29,637 nucleotides of DNA from positions 1-29,637 of the forward strand of contig CAYVMC010000028.1 of NCBI GenBank assembly GCA_964452495.1, read 5' to 3'. Source of the DNA: CALUTH01 sp964452495. GTDB lineage: Bacteria; Cyanobacteriota; Vampirovibrionia; Gastranaerophilales; Gastranaerophilaceae. The notes below the pieces were generated by a model that had not been told where the DNA came from, did no database searches, and saw only the letters and a list, made by a program, of their open reading frames with translations. Shown piece after piece: positions 1 through 8,355 of the stretch. Numbering within the stretch: the first letter of the stretch is position 1; each line of letters opens with the position of its first letter. Position numbers and translations under genes: made by a program.

Positions 1-8
1 TTTACTCA

Positions 9-76
9 ATTGTGCCGTTATATGCATCATAATGTATATTTTGGTGCATAAAAGGCTGTAAACAAGCTTGCACAAT
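9..76. repeat. Nested inverted repeats downstream of hydG
   Basis: Outer arms ATTGTGC (9-15) and GCACAAT (70-76) enclose inner arms TATGCA (21-26) and TGCATA (45-50). The element lies 53-120 bases past the hydG stop. No T-run follows on either strand, so it is not a typical intrinsic terminator. It could be a 3' structure or an operator for a gene to the left of the window. I see no gene in 1-128. Confidence 0.3.
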
Positions 77-128
77 ATCAAATATAAATGTTTACGTTAA
101 TAAAAACTTATTCAATTTGATAGCAAGG

Positions 129-1544
129 TTAAAATTTGTAATTTCGGCCGCCATTAGAGATTAAATCCAAATTTTTTAATAATAAATTTTTCATTTCTCC
201 TTCAGGGAATTTTTTTAATTCTCTGTCAATAGCCTCAAAACCTAATCGCTTTGTTTCTGGTGAAGCATAATCCAGTAAATACTCTTTCAGAGTCATTAAT
301 CCGTTTGGCGTACAGAAATTATGAATCTGCTCATTTTTACAAACAGCCATAAAACTTTCACCAGTTCTATGAGATGAATAACAGGCAGTACAAAAACTTG
401 GTATATGATTTAGTTTTAATAACCACGCTACAATTTCATCAAGAGAACGCCTGTCGCTTATATCAAACTGCGCGGTATCTTCCTCATAGTCCGGTTCTGT
501 ATATCCGCCAACACTGGTTCTGGAGCCGCCGCTTATTTGAGAAACGCCCAATTCCAAAACTCTTTCACGACATTTTTGACTTTCTCTTGTTGAAATTATC
601 ATACCCGTATAAGGTGTAGAAACTCTTATACAAGCCACTATTTTAGCAAATGTATCATCATCAATACCGTTGGCAAATGATGTTGGATCAATATCATCCG
701 CTTTTCTGATTCTTGGAACACTTATGGCATGAGGACCTACGCCATAAACTGCTTCAAGATGTTCTGCATGCATTAACAATCCGGCAAACTCATATTTATA
801 CCGTTCAAGTCCAAACAAGACACCTAGACTTACATCATCAATTCCCCCCTGCATTGCTCTGTCCATCGCCTCTGTATGATACACATAATTATGTTTAGGC
901 CCTGTCGGATGGAGTCGCTCATAACTTTCTTTGTGATACGTTTCTTGAAACAAAACGTAAGTTCCGATTTGTGCTTCTTTCAAACGTCTGTAGTTCTCTA
1001 CCGTAGTAGCCGCAATATTAACATTTATACGTCTGATACTTCCGTTTTTATGTTTTGTTTCATAAATAGTTTGTATTGATTCCAAAATATATTCAATCGG
1101 ATTATTAACAGGGTCTTCACCCGACTCTATTGCAAGTCTTTTATGCCCCATATCCTGTAATGCTATAACTTCACGTCTTATTTCTTCCTGAGTCATTTTC
1201 TTTCGTGGAATGTGGGTATTTTTCTTGTGATACGGGCAATAAATACATCCGTTTACACAATAATTTGAAAGATAAAGAGGGGCAAAAAGTACAATCCTGT
1301 TTCCATAATACTCTTCTTTAATTTCCTTTGCCAGTGAATACAGTTCCTGATTTTTAGCTTCTATTTCACAGGCAAGCAGCAAAGAAGCCTCTCTGTGGTC
1401 TAGCCCCTTCCTTAAATGCGCTTTATCGAGAATTTTATCAATCAATCCTTCATTATTTTTATTCTTTTCAGCCCATTCTAGTGTGTCTAAAATTTCTTCA
1501 TGTGAAATAAATTCTTCTGCATTTGCAGATTTAGGATTATACAT
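129..1544 (-). CDS. hydG: [FeFe]-hydrogenase H-cluster radical SAM maturase HydG
   Basis: HydG cleaves tyrosine to p-cresol, CO and cyanide and delivers an Fe(CO)(CN) unit used to build the H-cluster of [FeFe]-hydrogenase; it acts in the cytoplasm. Seen: the radical SAM motif CxxxCxxC at about residues 96-103 (CVNGCIYC) and the HydG-specific C-terminal second-cluster motif CX2CX22C (CTAC...NFC), which separates HydG from ThiH and HydE. The 471-aa length is normal. An in-frame ATG 30 bases further upstream (1574) has no ribosome site, whereas the ATG at 1544 follows GAGG by 5 bases, so I use 1544. HydE, HydF and the hydrogenase itself are not in the window. Its neighbours rex and adhE, on the same strand, fit fermentative NADH and H2 metabolism. 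Confidence 0.96.
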   Translation of the reverse strand: MYNPKSANAEEFISHEEILDTLEWAEKNKNNEGLIDKILDKAHLRKGLDHREASLLLACEIEAKNQELYSLAKEIKEEYYGNRIVLFAPLYLSNYCVNGCIYCPYHKKNTHIPRKKMTQEEIRREVIALQDMGHKRLAIESGEDPVNNPIEYILESIQTIYETKHKNGSIRRINVNIAATTVENYRRLKEAQIGTYVLFQETYHKESYERLHPTGPKHNYVYHTEAMDRAMQGGIDDVSLGVLFGLERYKYEFAGLLMHAEHLEAVYGVGPHAISVPRIRKADDIDPTSFANGIDDDTFAKIVACIRVSTPYTGMIISTRESQKCRERVLELGVSQISGGSRTSVGGYTEPDYEEDTAQFDISDRRSLDEIVAWLLKLNHIPSFCTACYSSHRTGESFMAVCKNEQIHNFCTPNGLMTLKEYLLDYASPETKRLGFEAIDRELKKFPEGEMKNLLLKNLDLISNGGRNYKF

Positions 1545-1741
1545 AGTTACCTCATGTCCCTCCCTATAAACCATAAGACATAAATTTATTTATTTTTATT
1601 AATTTCTATTGGTATTGCCTGAATATGTAATTATATTATTAATTAACAACACCATGCATATTTTCTGTTTCATACCTGATTCAACGTACAAAATCTTATT
1701 TATATTTACATCATAGCACATAAAGATTTTGGGGAGATTAA

Positions 1742-2356
1742 TTATTTGCTATAAGTAAATTGAAGGAAATTTCCCATCAAATTCTCATTCCAGACCTGAA
1801 CATCATCAGGTACGGAAAGGACAACAGGAGTAAAATTCCAGATATACTTTATTCCAGCCTCTACCATATAGTCCGTAACCTGCTGGGCTGCATTGTAAGG
1901 CACTGTAAGAATGGCTATATCAACATCCATCTTCTTAGCCTGTCCTTTTAAATCTTCTATCGGGTAAACCTTTTTTCCGCCAACTTCTACGTCATGCTTA
2001 AGCGGATTGTTGTCAAACAAAGCCAATATATTTAGTCCGTAGTTTGAAAAATTATTGTATTTCGCAAGTGCAAAACCTAAATTTCCCGCCCCCACTATAA
2101 ATACATTTTTAACTTTGCTGAATGCTAGATTGTGTTCAATAGCAGATTTTAATTCCTTAACATCATAACCAACGCGGGATTTCCCAGTATTATCAAGCGT
2201 TGCAACATCTTTTCTTACCTGCGAATCGTCAATACGCAGTAAACCGGCTATTGTTGTTGAAGAAATACTGTCAATACCTTTCCTTATACAATCAGTCAAA
2301 ATACAATGATACAAGGTCAGTCTGTTTATTGTTTTGTCAGAAATTTTTTTTGTCAT
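1742..2356 (-). CDS. rex: Redox-sensing transcriptional repressor Rex
   Basis: Rex is a homodimeric repressor that binds operators when NADH/NAD+ is low and releases them when NADH rises, controlling fermentation genes. Seen: an N-terminal winged helix with the Rex-typical DDSQVRKDVATL stretch and GKSRVGYDV, then a Rossmann NAD(H) domain beginning FIVGAGNLGFALAKY, and the C-terminal domain-swap helix region. The 204-aa length is normal. The ATG follows AAGGTGG closely. It sits between adhE and hydG on the same strand, and a Rex-like operator lies at the adhE promoter (5172-5189), so it probably controls its neighbour. I see no good operator in front of rex itself. Confidence 0.95.
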   Translation of the reverse strand: MTKKISDKTINRLTLYHCILTDCIRKGIDSISSTTIAGLLRIDDSQVRKDVATLDNTGKSRVGYDVKELKSAIEHNLAFSKVKNVFIVGAGNLGFALAKYNNFSNYGLNILALFDNNPLKHDVEVGGKKVYPIEDLKGQAKKMDVDIAILTVPYNAAQQVTDYMVEAGIKYIWNFTPVVLSVPDDVQVWNENLMGNFLQFTYSK

Positions 2357-2464
2357 TACCCACCTTTAATATTGTAAGTTCAAAATAAGTTCATTACCGT
2401 CAAAGGAATGATAGTTTACAAATACCTATTTTTTTTCCGAATTCTCTCTCTTCCCTCTCCTAAT

Positions 2465-2489
2465 TAAAAGGGCGGGGAAAATCCCCGCC
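2465..2489 (-). terminator. Intrinsic terminator of adhE
   Basis: A GGCGGGG/CCCCGCC stem (2471-2489) with a 5-base loop, followed on the minus strand by TTTT. It lies 20 bases past the adhE stop and before rex, so adhE is probably its own transcription unit. Confidence 0.85.
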
Positions 2490-2508
2490 GCAATTAAATA
2501 ATCGGATC

Positions 2509-5154
2509 CTACACAACACCGTTGAATGCGTCGATGTAGATTTTCTTGATGTCTTCCATAAGCGGATAAGCCGGATTAGCACCTGTACATTGATCGTCAA
2601 ATGCTAATTCAACCATATTATCCAACTTCGCATAGAAGTCTTCTTCTGATACTCCAAAATCTTTGATAGATTTCGGAAGACCGATGTTGCCCATCAAGTT
2701 ATCAACCGCATTGATAAGAAGTTGAACTTTCTCATCTTCGTTCTTACCGCCTAAACCTAATTCATCAGCAATTTGGCTGTATCTAAGTTTAGCAGACGGG
2801 AATTTGTATTGCGGGAAAATACATTGTTTATGCGGGCAATCAGTAGAGTTGTATTTAATTACCTGTCTGATTAACAATGCGTTTGCAACACCGTGAGGAA
2901 CGTTAAACGTAGCACCGAGCTTGTGTGCCATTGAGTGGCAAAGTCCCAAGAATGCGTTAGCAAATGCCATACCTGCAATAGTTGCAGCATAGTGCATTTT
3001 TTCTCTTGCGATAGGGTCTTTTGCACCGTCATTGTACGAACGTTCAAGATACTTAAATACTAACTTACAAGCTTCTAAAGCATTAGAGTTTGTAAAGTTG
3101 GTAGCCATTGAAGAAACGTAAGCTTCAATAGCATGTACCAATGCGTCAATACCTGATGCTGAAGTCAAACCTTTTGGCATACCATCAACAAAGTTCGGGT
3201 CAATGATTGCCATGTTAGGTGTAAGTGCGTAATCAGCTATTGCGTATTTAACATGAGTTTCATCATCAGTAATAATTGCAAACGGTGTAACTTCCGAACC
3301 TGTACCTGATGTTGTAGGAATTGCAACCATTGTTGCTTTCTTACCAAGTTCAGGAATTTGACAGATTCTCTTTCTAATATCCATAAATCTCATTGAGATA
3401 TCTTCAAATACTGTATCAGGTTGTTCGTACATTAACCACATAATCTTAGCAGCATCCATCGGAGAACCTCCGCCTAATGCAATAAAGATATCCGGTTCAT
3501 ACGGTTTAATCATAGCCATTGCTTCATTGATTGTAGAAAGGGTTGGATCCGGTTTTACATCAAAGAAGATTTGGTAATCAATACCGATAGAATCAAGTAC
3601 GTTTGTAATATTATATACAGCACCTGAATTGAATAAGAAACGGTCTGTAACAATAAATGCACGTTTTTTGCCTTGAAGTTCTTTAAGGGCTAAATCAACA
3701 GCGCCTCTCTTGAAGTAAACTTTCGGTGGAACCTTAAACCAAAGCATATTTTCTCTCCTTTCAGCTACTGTTTTATAGTTTAATAAGTTTTCAACGCCTA
3801 CGTTACCGCTTACAGAGTTGCCGCCCCAGGAGCCGCAGCCTAATGTAAGTGACGGTTCAAGCTTAAAGTTGTATAAGTCACCGATACCGCCTTGTGAAGA
3901 AGGAGAGTTGATTAACAATCTGCAAGTCGGAATTCTTTCTGCAAAGTAATCAATTCTGTCCTGTACTCTTGCATCGGTGTAAAGTGCAGCAGAGTGACCG
4001 GCACCGCCTAACATAACAAGGTCATGTGCCTTTTCTACCGCATCTTCAAAGTTCTTAGCTTTGTACATTGCAAGAAGCGGAGAAAGTTTTTCGTGTGCAA
4101 ACGGATTTTCTACCGCAACTTCTTTTTCTTCGCCGATAAGAACTTTTGTATTTTCAGGAACTTTAATTCCTGCAAGTTCTGCAATAGTGTGTGCAGATTG
4201 ACCTACAATTTTCGGGTTAACACTGCCTGCAGGTGTAAGGATGATTGAAGCAACTTTATCTGCTTCTTCCTTGCTCAATACATAAGCACCTCTATATTGA
4301 AATTCTTTCTTAACTTGTTCATAAACGTCAGAAACAATTACAACGGATTGTTCAGAAGCACAAATCATACCGTTATCAAATGTTTTGGAGATAATAATTG
4401 AAGACACTGCTGTTTGGATATCAGCTGTTTCATCAATTATTGCAGGAACATTGCCCGGTCCTACGCCTAATGCAGGCTTACCTGATGAGTATGCAGCCAT
4501 AACCATTCCAGGACCGCCGGTTGCTAAAATACAATCAACATGAGGGTGTTTCATTAATGCGGCTGAAAGTTCTACAGATGGAACATCTATCCAGCCTATA
4601 ATATCAGCCGGAGCACCTGCTGCAACTGCCGCATCAAGTACTAACTTTGCTGCCGCAATTGTAGATTTTTTTGCTCTCGGGTGAGGTGAGAAAATAATCC
4701 CGTTTCTTGTTTTTAAAGAAATTAAAGATTTAAAGATTGCCGTAGAAGTCGGGTTTGTTGTAGGGACAATACCTGCAAGAACACCGAGTGGTTCAGCAAC
4801 AATCTTAATACCATTGGTTTTATCTTCTCTTATAATACCGCAGGTTTTTGCTTCTTTGTGTTTATTGTAAATGTATTCTGATGCAAAGTGGTTCTTTATG
4901 ATTTTATCTTCCATAACACCCATGCCTGTTTCTTCAACAGCCATTCTTGCAAGAGGAATACGTGCTTTATCTGCAGCAGTTGCCGCAGCTTTAAATATTG
5001 CATCTACTTTTTCCTGCGAGAAAGTAGAAAAGATTTTTTGAGCTCTTCTTACTCTGGAAATTAATCCTTCGAGCTGCTCAACAGTCTCAACAACAGTTGA
5101 CTGATTTAAAGTTTCTTCCAACTTTTCAACTGTTTTCTTTGTTTTTGTAGCCAT
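2509..5154 (-). CDS. adhE: Bifunctional acetaldehyde-CoA/alcohol dehydrogenase AdhE
   Basis: AdhE reduces acetyl-CoA to acetaldehyde and then ethanol, reoxidising two NADH; it forms cytoplasmic helical polymers (spirosomes) in known cases. Seen: an N-terminal CoA-acylating aldehyde dehydrogenase domain with the catalytic Cys in DNGMICASEQS, a linker near VPPKVYFKRGAVDLAL, and a C-terminal iron-dependent alcohol dehydrogenase domain with GGGSPMDAAKIMW, GTGSEVTPF and the metal-ligand pattern DALVH, CHSMAHKLG and VPHG. The 881-aa length is normal. A GTG start at 5187 is open, but it lies inside the operator and at the predicted transcription start; the ATG at 5154 has AAGGAG 10 bases upstream and is preferred. 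It has its own promoter, Rex operator and terminator. Confidence 0.97.
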   Translation of the reverse strand: MATKTKKTVEKLEETLNQSTVVETVEQLEGLISRVRRAQKIFSTFSQEKVDAIFKAAATAADKARIPLARMAVEETGMGVMEDKIIKNHFASEYIYNKHKEAKTCGIIREDKTNGIKIVAEPLGVLAGIVPTTNPTSTAIFKSLISLKTRNGIIFSPHPRAKKSTIAAAKLVLDAAVAAGAPADIIGWIDVPSVELSAALMKHPHVDCILATGGPGMVMAAYSSGKPALGVGPGNVPAIIDETADIQTAVSSIIISKTFDNGMICASEQSVVIVSDVYEQVKKEFQYRGAYVLSKEEADKVASIILTPAGSVNPKIVGQSAHTIAELAGIKVPENTKVLIGEEKEVAVENPFAHEKLSPLLAMYKAKNFEDAVEKAHDLVMLGGAGHSAALYTDARVQDRIDYFAERIPTCRLLINSPSSQGGIGDLYNFKLEPSLTLGCGSWGGNSVSGNVGVENLLNYKTVAERRENMLWFKVPPKVYFKRGAVDLALKELQGKKRAFIVTDRFLFNSGAVYNITNVLDSIGIDYQIFFDVKPDPTLSTINEAMAMIKPYEPDIFIALGGGSPMDAAKIMWLMYEQPDTVFEDISMRFMDIRKRICQIPELGKKATMVAIPTTSGTGSEVTPFAIITDDETHVKYAIADYALTPNMAIIDPNFVDGMPKGLTSASGIDALVHAIEAYVSSMATNFTNSNALEACKLVFKYLERSYNDGAKDPIAREKMHYAATIAGMAFANAFLGLCHSMAHKLGATFNVPHGVANALLIRQVIKYNSTDCPHKQCIFPQYKFPSAKLRYSQIADELGLGGKNEDEKVQLLINAVDNLMGNIGLPKSIKDFGVSEEDFYAKLDNMVELAFDDQCTGANPAYPLMEDIKKIYIDAFNGVV

Positions 5155-5171
5155 ATCTTTTATTCTCCTTA

Positions 5172-5189
5172 TCGTGATTTTATTCACGA
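5172..5189. promoter_or_regulatory. Candidate Rex operator of adhE
   Basis: TCGTGATTTTATTCACGA matches the known Rex consensus TTGTGAA-N4-TTCACAA at 11 of 14 specified bases, and it sits inside a perfect 7-bp inverted repeat ATCGTGA-N6-TCACGAT (5171-5190). On the minus strand it covers the predicted transcription start of adhE, just downstream of the -10 box and just upstream of the ribosome site. That is the classic position for a repressor. The operator call is inference from the consensus, the position and the nearby rex gene. Confidence 0.8.
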
Positions 5190-5193
5190 TTTA

Positions 5194-5222
5194 ATTATAC
5201 TCCGAACTCACTATTTTTGCAA
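5194..5222 (-). promoter_or_regulatory. Sigma-70-type promoter of adhE
   Basis: On the minus strand: TTGCAA (5222-5217), a 17-base spacer, then TATAAT (5199-5194). Start is expected near 5187, giving a leader of about 33 bases carrying the Rex operator and AAGGAG. Confidence 0.85.
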
Positions 5223-5305
5223 GTGTTTTTTATACAATTAATTCTTTTTAAATATTGACATTGAAAATTAATTGAAAATGATTTATTCAAAGTTAATAAT
5301 TAAAT

Positions 5306-5947
5306 TTAATGCTTTTTGTTGTCGAAATAGTCAACCAGTGTAATAACAAAACATGACAGAGATGAACCCAAAAGAGCCCCGCCTAATGTATCCGTCGGGA
5401 AATGCACACCGAGCCACACGCGCGTAAAAGGAACCGTAAGCATCCACAGTATAATAACACCAAATAATATACGTTTTGCAGTATTATTTTTTACATAGGT
5501 TTTGATAAGGTATAAAAGAATTACCCCCCAAAAAAATGCAGTAAGAGAATGACCGGAAGGATATGAGAATTCAGTTTCGGCTACTCTTTGTAAATGAACA
5601 TCAGGACGATCACGCATTATAATATTTTTAACCACCCTTGTAAATGGAACAACAAGCAGATAACCAGCAGTTATCAAAATAAACGTAATATATTTTTTTA
5701 AGTAAATACATATTATAAACAACGGTATTAAAAACTGGATAAAATATGAAGTAATCCCGAAATCGGTTATTGCAACAACAAGCCCCAGCGGAAGAAATTC
5801 AAAAAAACGTTTAATTGCAAGAATAGCATTTATATCTATAGCTGTTACAGGTTGTATAAATATAACCAAAAATACTGTATAAACAATAAACCCTGATAAT
5901 AAAAGTAAAAATGCTGTAAAGCTTTTGCTTTTCAAAATCTCTCTCAT
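5306..5947 (-). CDS. PAP2-family membrane phosphatase
   Basis: An integral membrane phosphatase of the PAP2 superfamily. Members dephosphorylate lipid phosphates such as undecaprenyl pyrophosphate, phosphatidylglycerol phosphate or phosphatidate on the outer face of the inner membrane. Seen: the three family motifs KNIIMRDRP (Kx6RP), PSGH and TRVWLGVHFPTD (SRx5Hx3D with Thr for Ser), plus about five or six hydrophobic segments. The frame is open to a TTG at 6013, which would add a 22-residue hydrophobic stretch, but that TTG lies inside the divergent promoter of the next gene. I prefer the ATG at 5947, which gives the basic start MREILKSKS before the first helix; neither start has a clear ribosome site. 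Substrate cannot be told from sequence. Confidence 0.85.
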   Translation of the reverse strand: MREILKSKSFTAFLLLLSGFIVYTVFLVIFIQPVTAIDINAILAIKRFFEFLPLGLVVAITDFGITSYFIQFLIPLFIICIYLKKYITFILITAGYLLVVPFTRVVKNIIMRDRPDVHLQRVAETEFSYPSGHSLTAFFWGVILLYLIKTYVKNNTAKRILFGVIILWMLTVPFTRVWLGVHFPTDTLGGALLGSSLSCFVITLVDYFDNKKH

Positions 5948-5992
5948 AACTTGTTTATCACATAAAAGTACAAAAATTACAATGGTAAAAAT

Positions 5993-6021
5993 TTGTAAAA
6001 ATTCTATATACAAGGTATAAT
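5993..6021 (+). promoter_or_regulatory. Promoter giving a leaderless exonuclease mRNA
   Basis: TTGTAA (5993-5998), a 17-base spacer, TATAAT (6016-6021). The ATG at 6029 begins 7 bases after the -10 box, so transcription should start at or next to the start codon. There is no usable ribosome site. Confidence 0.75.
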
Positions 6022-6028
6022 TTCAGGT

Positions 6029-6577
6029 ATGGAAAAAGACAGATTTTTATCTGACTACACAATAGTAGATATTGAGACAACAGGGCTTTCACCGCTAAAG
6101 GATGAGATTATAGAATTATCTGCAATCAGAGTACGAAACAATTTAATTGCAGATAAGTTTTCATCGCTTGTTAAGCCATACGGTGTTATTAATCCGTTTA
6201 TCTCTTCACTAACAGGAATTACAAACGATATGGTCAGTGATGCTCCTGATATTCAAAGTACACTGTGCAAATTTTATCAATTTCTTTTAAATGATTGTAT
6301 TGTAGGACATAATATAAATTTTGATTACCGTTTTTTACAACATAATTTGGAAAAACATCTGGGATTACAACTAAATAATAAAAAATTAGATACCGTAAAG
6401 CTTGCACGTAAATTCTGTCCTAATCTGCCGAGTTATAAACTTTCAAATCTGGCAAAATATTTTAACATCAGCACTGAAGGTCATCACAGAGCTCTTAAAG
6501 ATTGTGAAATAACTTATAATGTTTACTACAAAATACAAGAACAATTATCTAAACAATTATCTTTTGTAGTATTATAA
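6029..6577 (+). CDS. DEDDh 3'-5' exonuclease, DnaQ/PolC-epsilon-like
   Basis: A 3'-5' exonuclease of the DnaQ-like (DEDDh) superfamily, acting on DNA or RNA ends with two metal ions. Seen: ExoI motif VDIETTGLSPLKDEIIELSA (Asp and Glu), ExoII GHNINFDYRF (Asp) and ExoIII HRALKDC (His and Asp), so all five catalytic residues are present. At 182 aa it is a stand-alone exonuclease domain; whether it proofreads for Pol III or acts in repair cannot be told. The start is right because the first strand of the fold begins 9 residues later. It appears leaderless (see promoter 5993-6021). A protein-like 27-codon tail lies in the +1 frame just after the stop (6579-6659). Confidence 0.9.
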   Translation: MEKDRFLSDYTIVDIETTGLSPLKDEIIELSAIRVRNNLIADKFSSLVKPYGVINPFISSLTGITNDMVSDAPDIQSTLCKFYQFLLNDCIVGHNINFDYRFLQHNLEKHLGLQLNNKKLDTVKLARKFCPNLPSYKLSNLAKYFNISTEGHHRALKDCEITYNVYYKIQEQLSKQLSFVVL

Positions 6578-6578
6578 A

Positions 6579-6659
6579 TATAAGTTAGAAGCCCGTAAGA
6601 GAGCTAAGTTTATTAAAGAATTACAATTTTCTGAAATTCTTAAAATGCTAATAAAATAA
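6579..6659 (+). other. Open +1-frame tail after the exonuclease
   Basis: The 26 codons after the exonuclease stop, read in the +1 frame, are open and protein-like (begins YKLEARKRAKFIKELQFSE) and end at TAA 6657-6659. There is no start codon or ribosome site at the front. It may be an ancestral C-terminal helix separated by a frameshift, or chance. Confidence 0.3.
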
Positions 6660-6677
6660 AACGTTACAGGAGTAGTA

Positions 6678-7394
6678 ATGAGGATTCCAATATACAAGGA
6701 TATCAAGCTTTTTATAAAACGACTAAATGAAAATAACAGATTATTAAAGGAAAATCTTTACGCAAATTATTTCCAAGACAGTATAAAAGATTCAAAGTGG
6801 CTGTTAAATCAATCGTTTTGTCCATCTAAAGGTGCTGCAAACTATTCGTTTTTATTTTTGCTTTTCAATATACTAGACAATTCTAATTTACAAAACATTT
6901 TAGAACTTGGGCTGGGGCAATCCAGTAAAATAACCTCCCAATATGCTAAAAATAAAAATCCAAACGTAAAATTAACTATTATAGATAATAATAAAGATTG
7001 GATTGATACCTTTTCACCTAAACTGGATCTGTCGGAAAATACAAAAATAGAGTTAAGAGAACTTACAACCCTTCCTGACGGCAGTTTGAAATATCAATCC
7101 GAGAACTTTGTTAAACCTGATGAAAAATTTGATTTTATAGTCATTGATGCCCCCTGTGGGGTAGAGCAGTTATTTCCTCGTTCAAATATTCTTGACCTCA
7201 TCCCCGACAATCTAAGCGATAATTTTATTATTATTTTAGATGATTTTGAACGCACTGGAGAACAAAATACAGCAAAACATTTATTTGCAAAATTAAATAA
7301 ACTCAATATTAAATTTATCAAAAGTGAAATTTCAGGCATGAAAAAACAACTTTTAGTTACATCCGAACACTATCAATTTCTACATTGGATTTAA
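6678..7394 (+). CDS. Class I SAM-dependent methyltransferase-like protein
   Basis: Probable Rossmann-fold methyltransferase of unknown substrate. Seen: motif I as ILELGLGQSSKIT (about residues 76-88), an acidic end of strand 2 in LTIIDNNKDW, and strand 4 as FDFIVIDAPCG followed by IIILDDFERTGE, a layout like the small-molecule and sugar methyltransferases of the Methyltransf_24 type. The N-terminal 50 residues are helical and charged. The start is supported by AGGAG 5 bases before the ATG. It stands alone between the exonuclease and a two-gene membrane operon. No substrate-binding motif is recognisable, so the call is at fold level only. Confidence 0.6.
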   Translation: MRIPIYKDIKLFIKRLNENNRLLKENLYANYFQDSIKDSKWLLNQSFCPSKGAANYSFLFLLFNILDNSNLQNILELGLGQSSKITSQYAKNKNPNVKLTIIDNNKDWIDTFSPKLDLSENTKIELRELTTLPDGSLKYQSENFVKPDEKFDFIVIDAPCGVEQLFPRSNILDLIPDNLSDNFIIILDDFERTGEQNTAKHLFAKLNKLNIKFIKSEISGMKKQLLVTSEHYQFLHWI

Positions 7395-7596
7395 ATTGTA
7401 TATACTTAATATTATCAATATCACAAAAAGTTAATATATCAGATAATGAAATAAAAAATATAAATTCAGTTATACTATGAGTTTATATATCCTCAAGGTA
7501 ATATTTGTAACAAAATGTAAATAATATGGCAAAAAAATTTATATTTTGTTTTAGAATAATTGTGTAGACAGATTAGCTTATTAAAAAGAGGCAAAT

Positions 7597-8355
7597 ATGA
7601 AAATTGATTTTTTACAATCAGAAAACAGATTAAAGTCTAAGTTGCCAGTGCAGAGTATGTATGATGAGCGCAACATCCATCGAAAGAGTACGGCATTGTG
7701 TGACGAGAGAAATAGTATAAATAACAATATTAATAGCAGCGACATGAGGAATAATAATGTAGCTGCTATTAATTTTATGGGCAAAGGCCCCGGCAAAGTG
7801 AGCAAATATATGTATAATTCCGGCTTGTTTAATAAGATGCTGTTATTTTTTGAAAATAAAACAGCTCTTGCACAAAACGGTGTTGCTCTTGTTGTAGCGG
7901 GCGGCTTCCGTCCTATAACAAACATATTAATGGCAGGTAAAAATGACCGGGAAGATGCTTACCATGCCGCAACACACGCAATATCATCTGCTTTTGTAGG
8001 TTTTGGAGTTACCTGTTTGGTTATGAAACCATTTACAGATGCCGTCAAGAAATTTAAAGGTAATCCGGCTAAATATATGAATGCAAAAATGGCTGACTTT
8101 TACGGATTAGACTCCCTCGGAGCAAGAAAAGTCCAATCATCCAAAATCTTTAAAAATACATGTAAGTTTATTGAAATGATACCTGAAATTTCTATTGGTA
8201 TTCCGAAAGCAATGCTTACCATCGCACTTATCCCTCCAATTCTAAAATACGCATTTGGTATTGAAAAAGGAGGCAGTAAAAATAAATCAACAGAAAATAG
8301 CGGGCAAACTCCACCCCAAAATGTATTATCCACTCAGGAAAAGGAGGTGGCATAA
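7597..8355 (+). CDS. Lineage-specific membrane protein, first of a pair
   Basis: No family recognised. The 252-aa product has a charged, Asn-rich N-terminus (about 1-55), the short motif INFMGKGPGKVSKYM, then two hydrophobic segments: ALAQNGVALVVAGGFRPI and AISSAFVGFGVTCLVM, the latter after NDREDAYHAATHA. A further hydrophobic stretch, IPKAMLTIALIPPILKYAF, comes near residue 210, and the tail is polar. The ATG has GAGG 5 bases upstream. Its stop overlaps the next start (TAATG), so the two genes are translationally coupled. The core resembles part of the downstream protein (a hydrophobic segment, then ND, then an Arg/Ala helix and a second hydrophobic segment), which suggests distant paralogy. 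It has no cleavable signal peptide. Function unknown. Confidence 0.75.
   Translation: MKIDFLQSENRLKSKLPVQSMYDERNIHRKSTALCDERNSINNNINSSDMRNNNVAAINFMGKGPGKVSKYMYNSGLFNKMLLFFENKTALAQNGVALVVAGGFRPITNILMAGKNDREDAYHAATHAISSAFVGFGVTCLVMKPFTDAVKKFKGNPAKYMNAKMADFYGLDSLGARKVQSSKIFKNTCKFIEMIPEISIGIPKAMLTIALIPPILKYAFGIEKGGSKNKSTENSGQTPPQNVLSTQEKEVA

Noticed and set aside
1545..1574. Upstream ATG extending HydG by 10 residues
   Set aside because: No ribosome site before it; the extension codons contain the GAGG that serves the ATG at 1544.
1643..1649. TTAACAA as a Rex operator upstream of hydG
   Set aside because: Only one half-site matches; the other arm is unrelated, so I do not list it as an operator.
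5155..5187. GTG start extending AdhE by 11 residues
   Set aside because: It lies inside the Rex-like operator at the predicted transcription start and has no ribosome site; the ATG at 5154 has AAGGAG.
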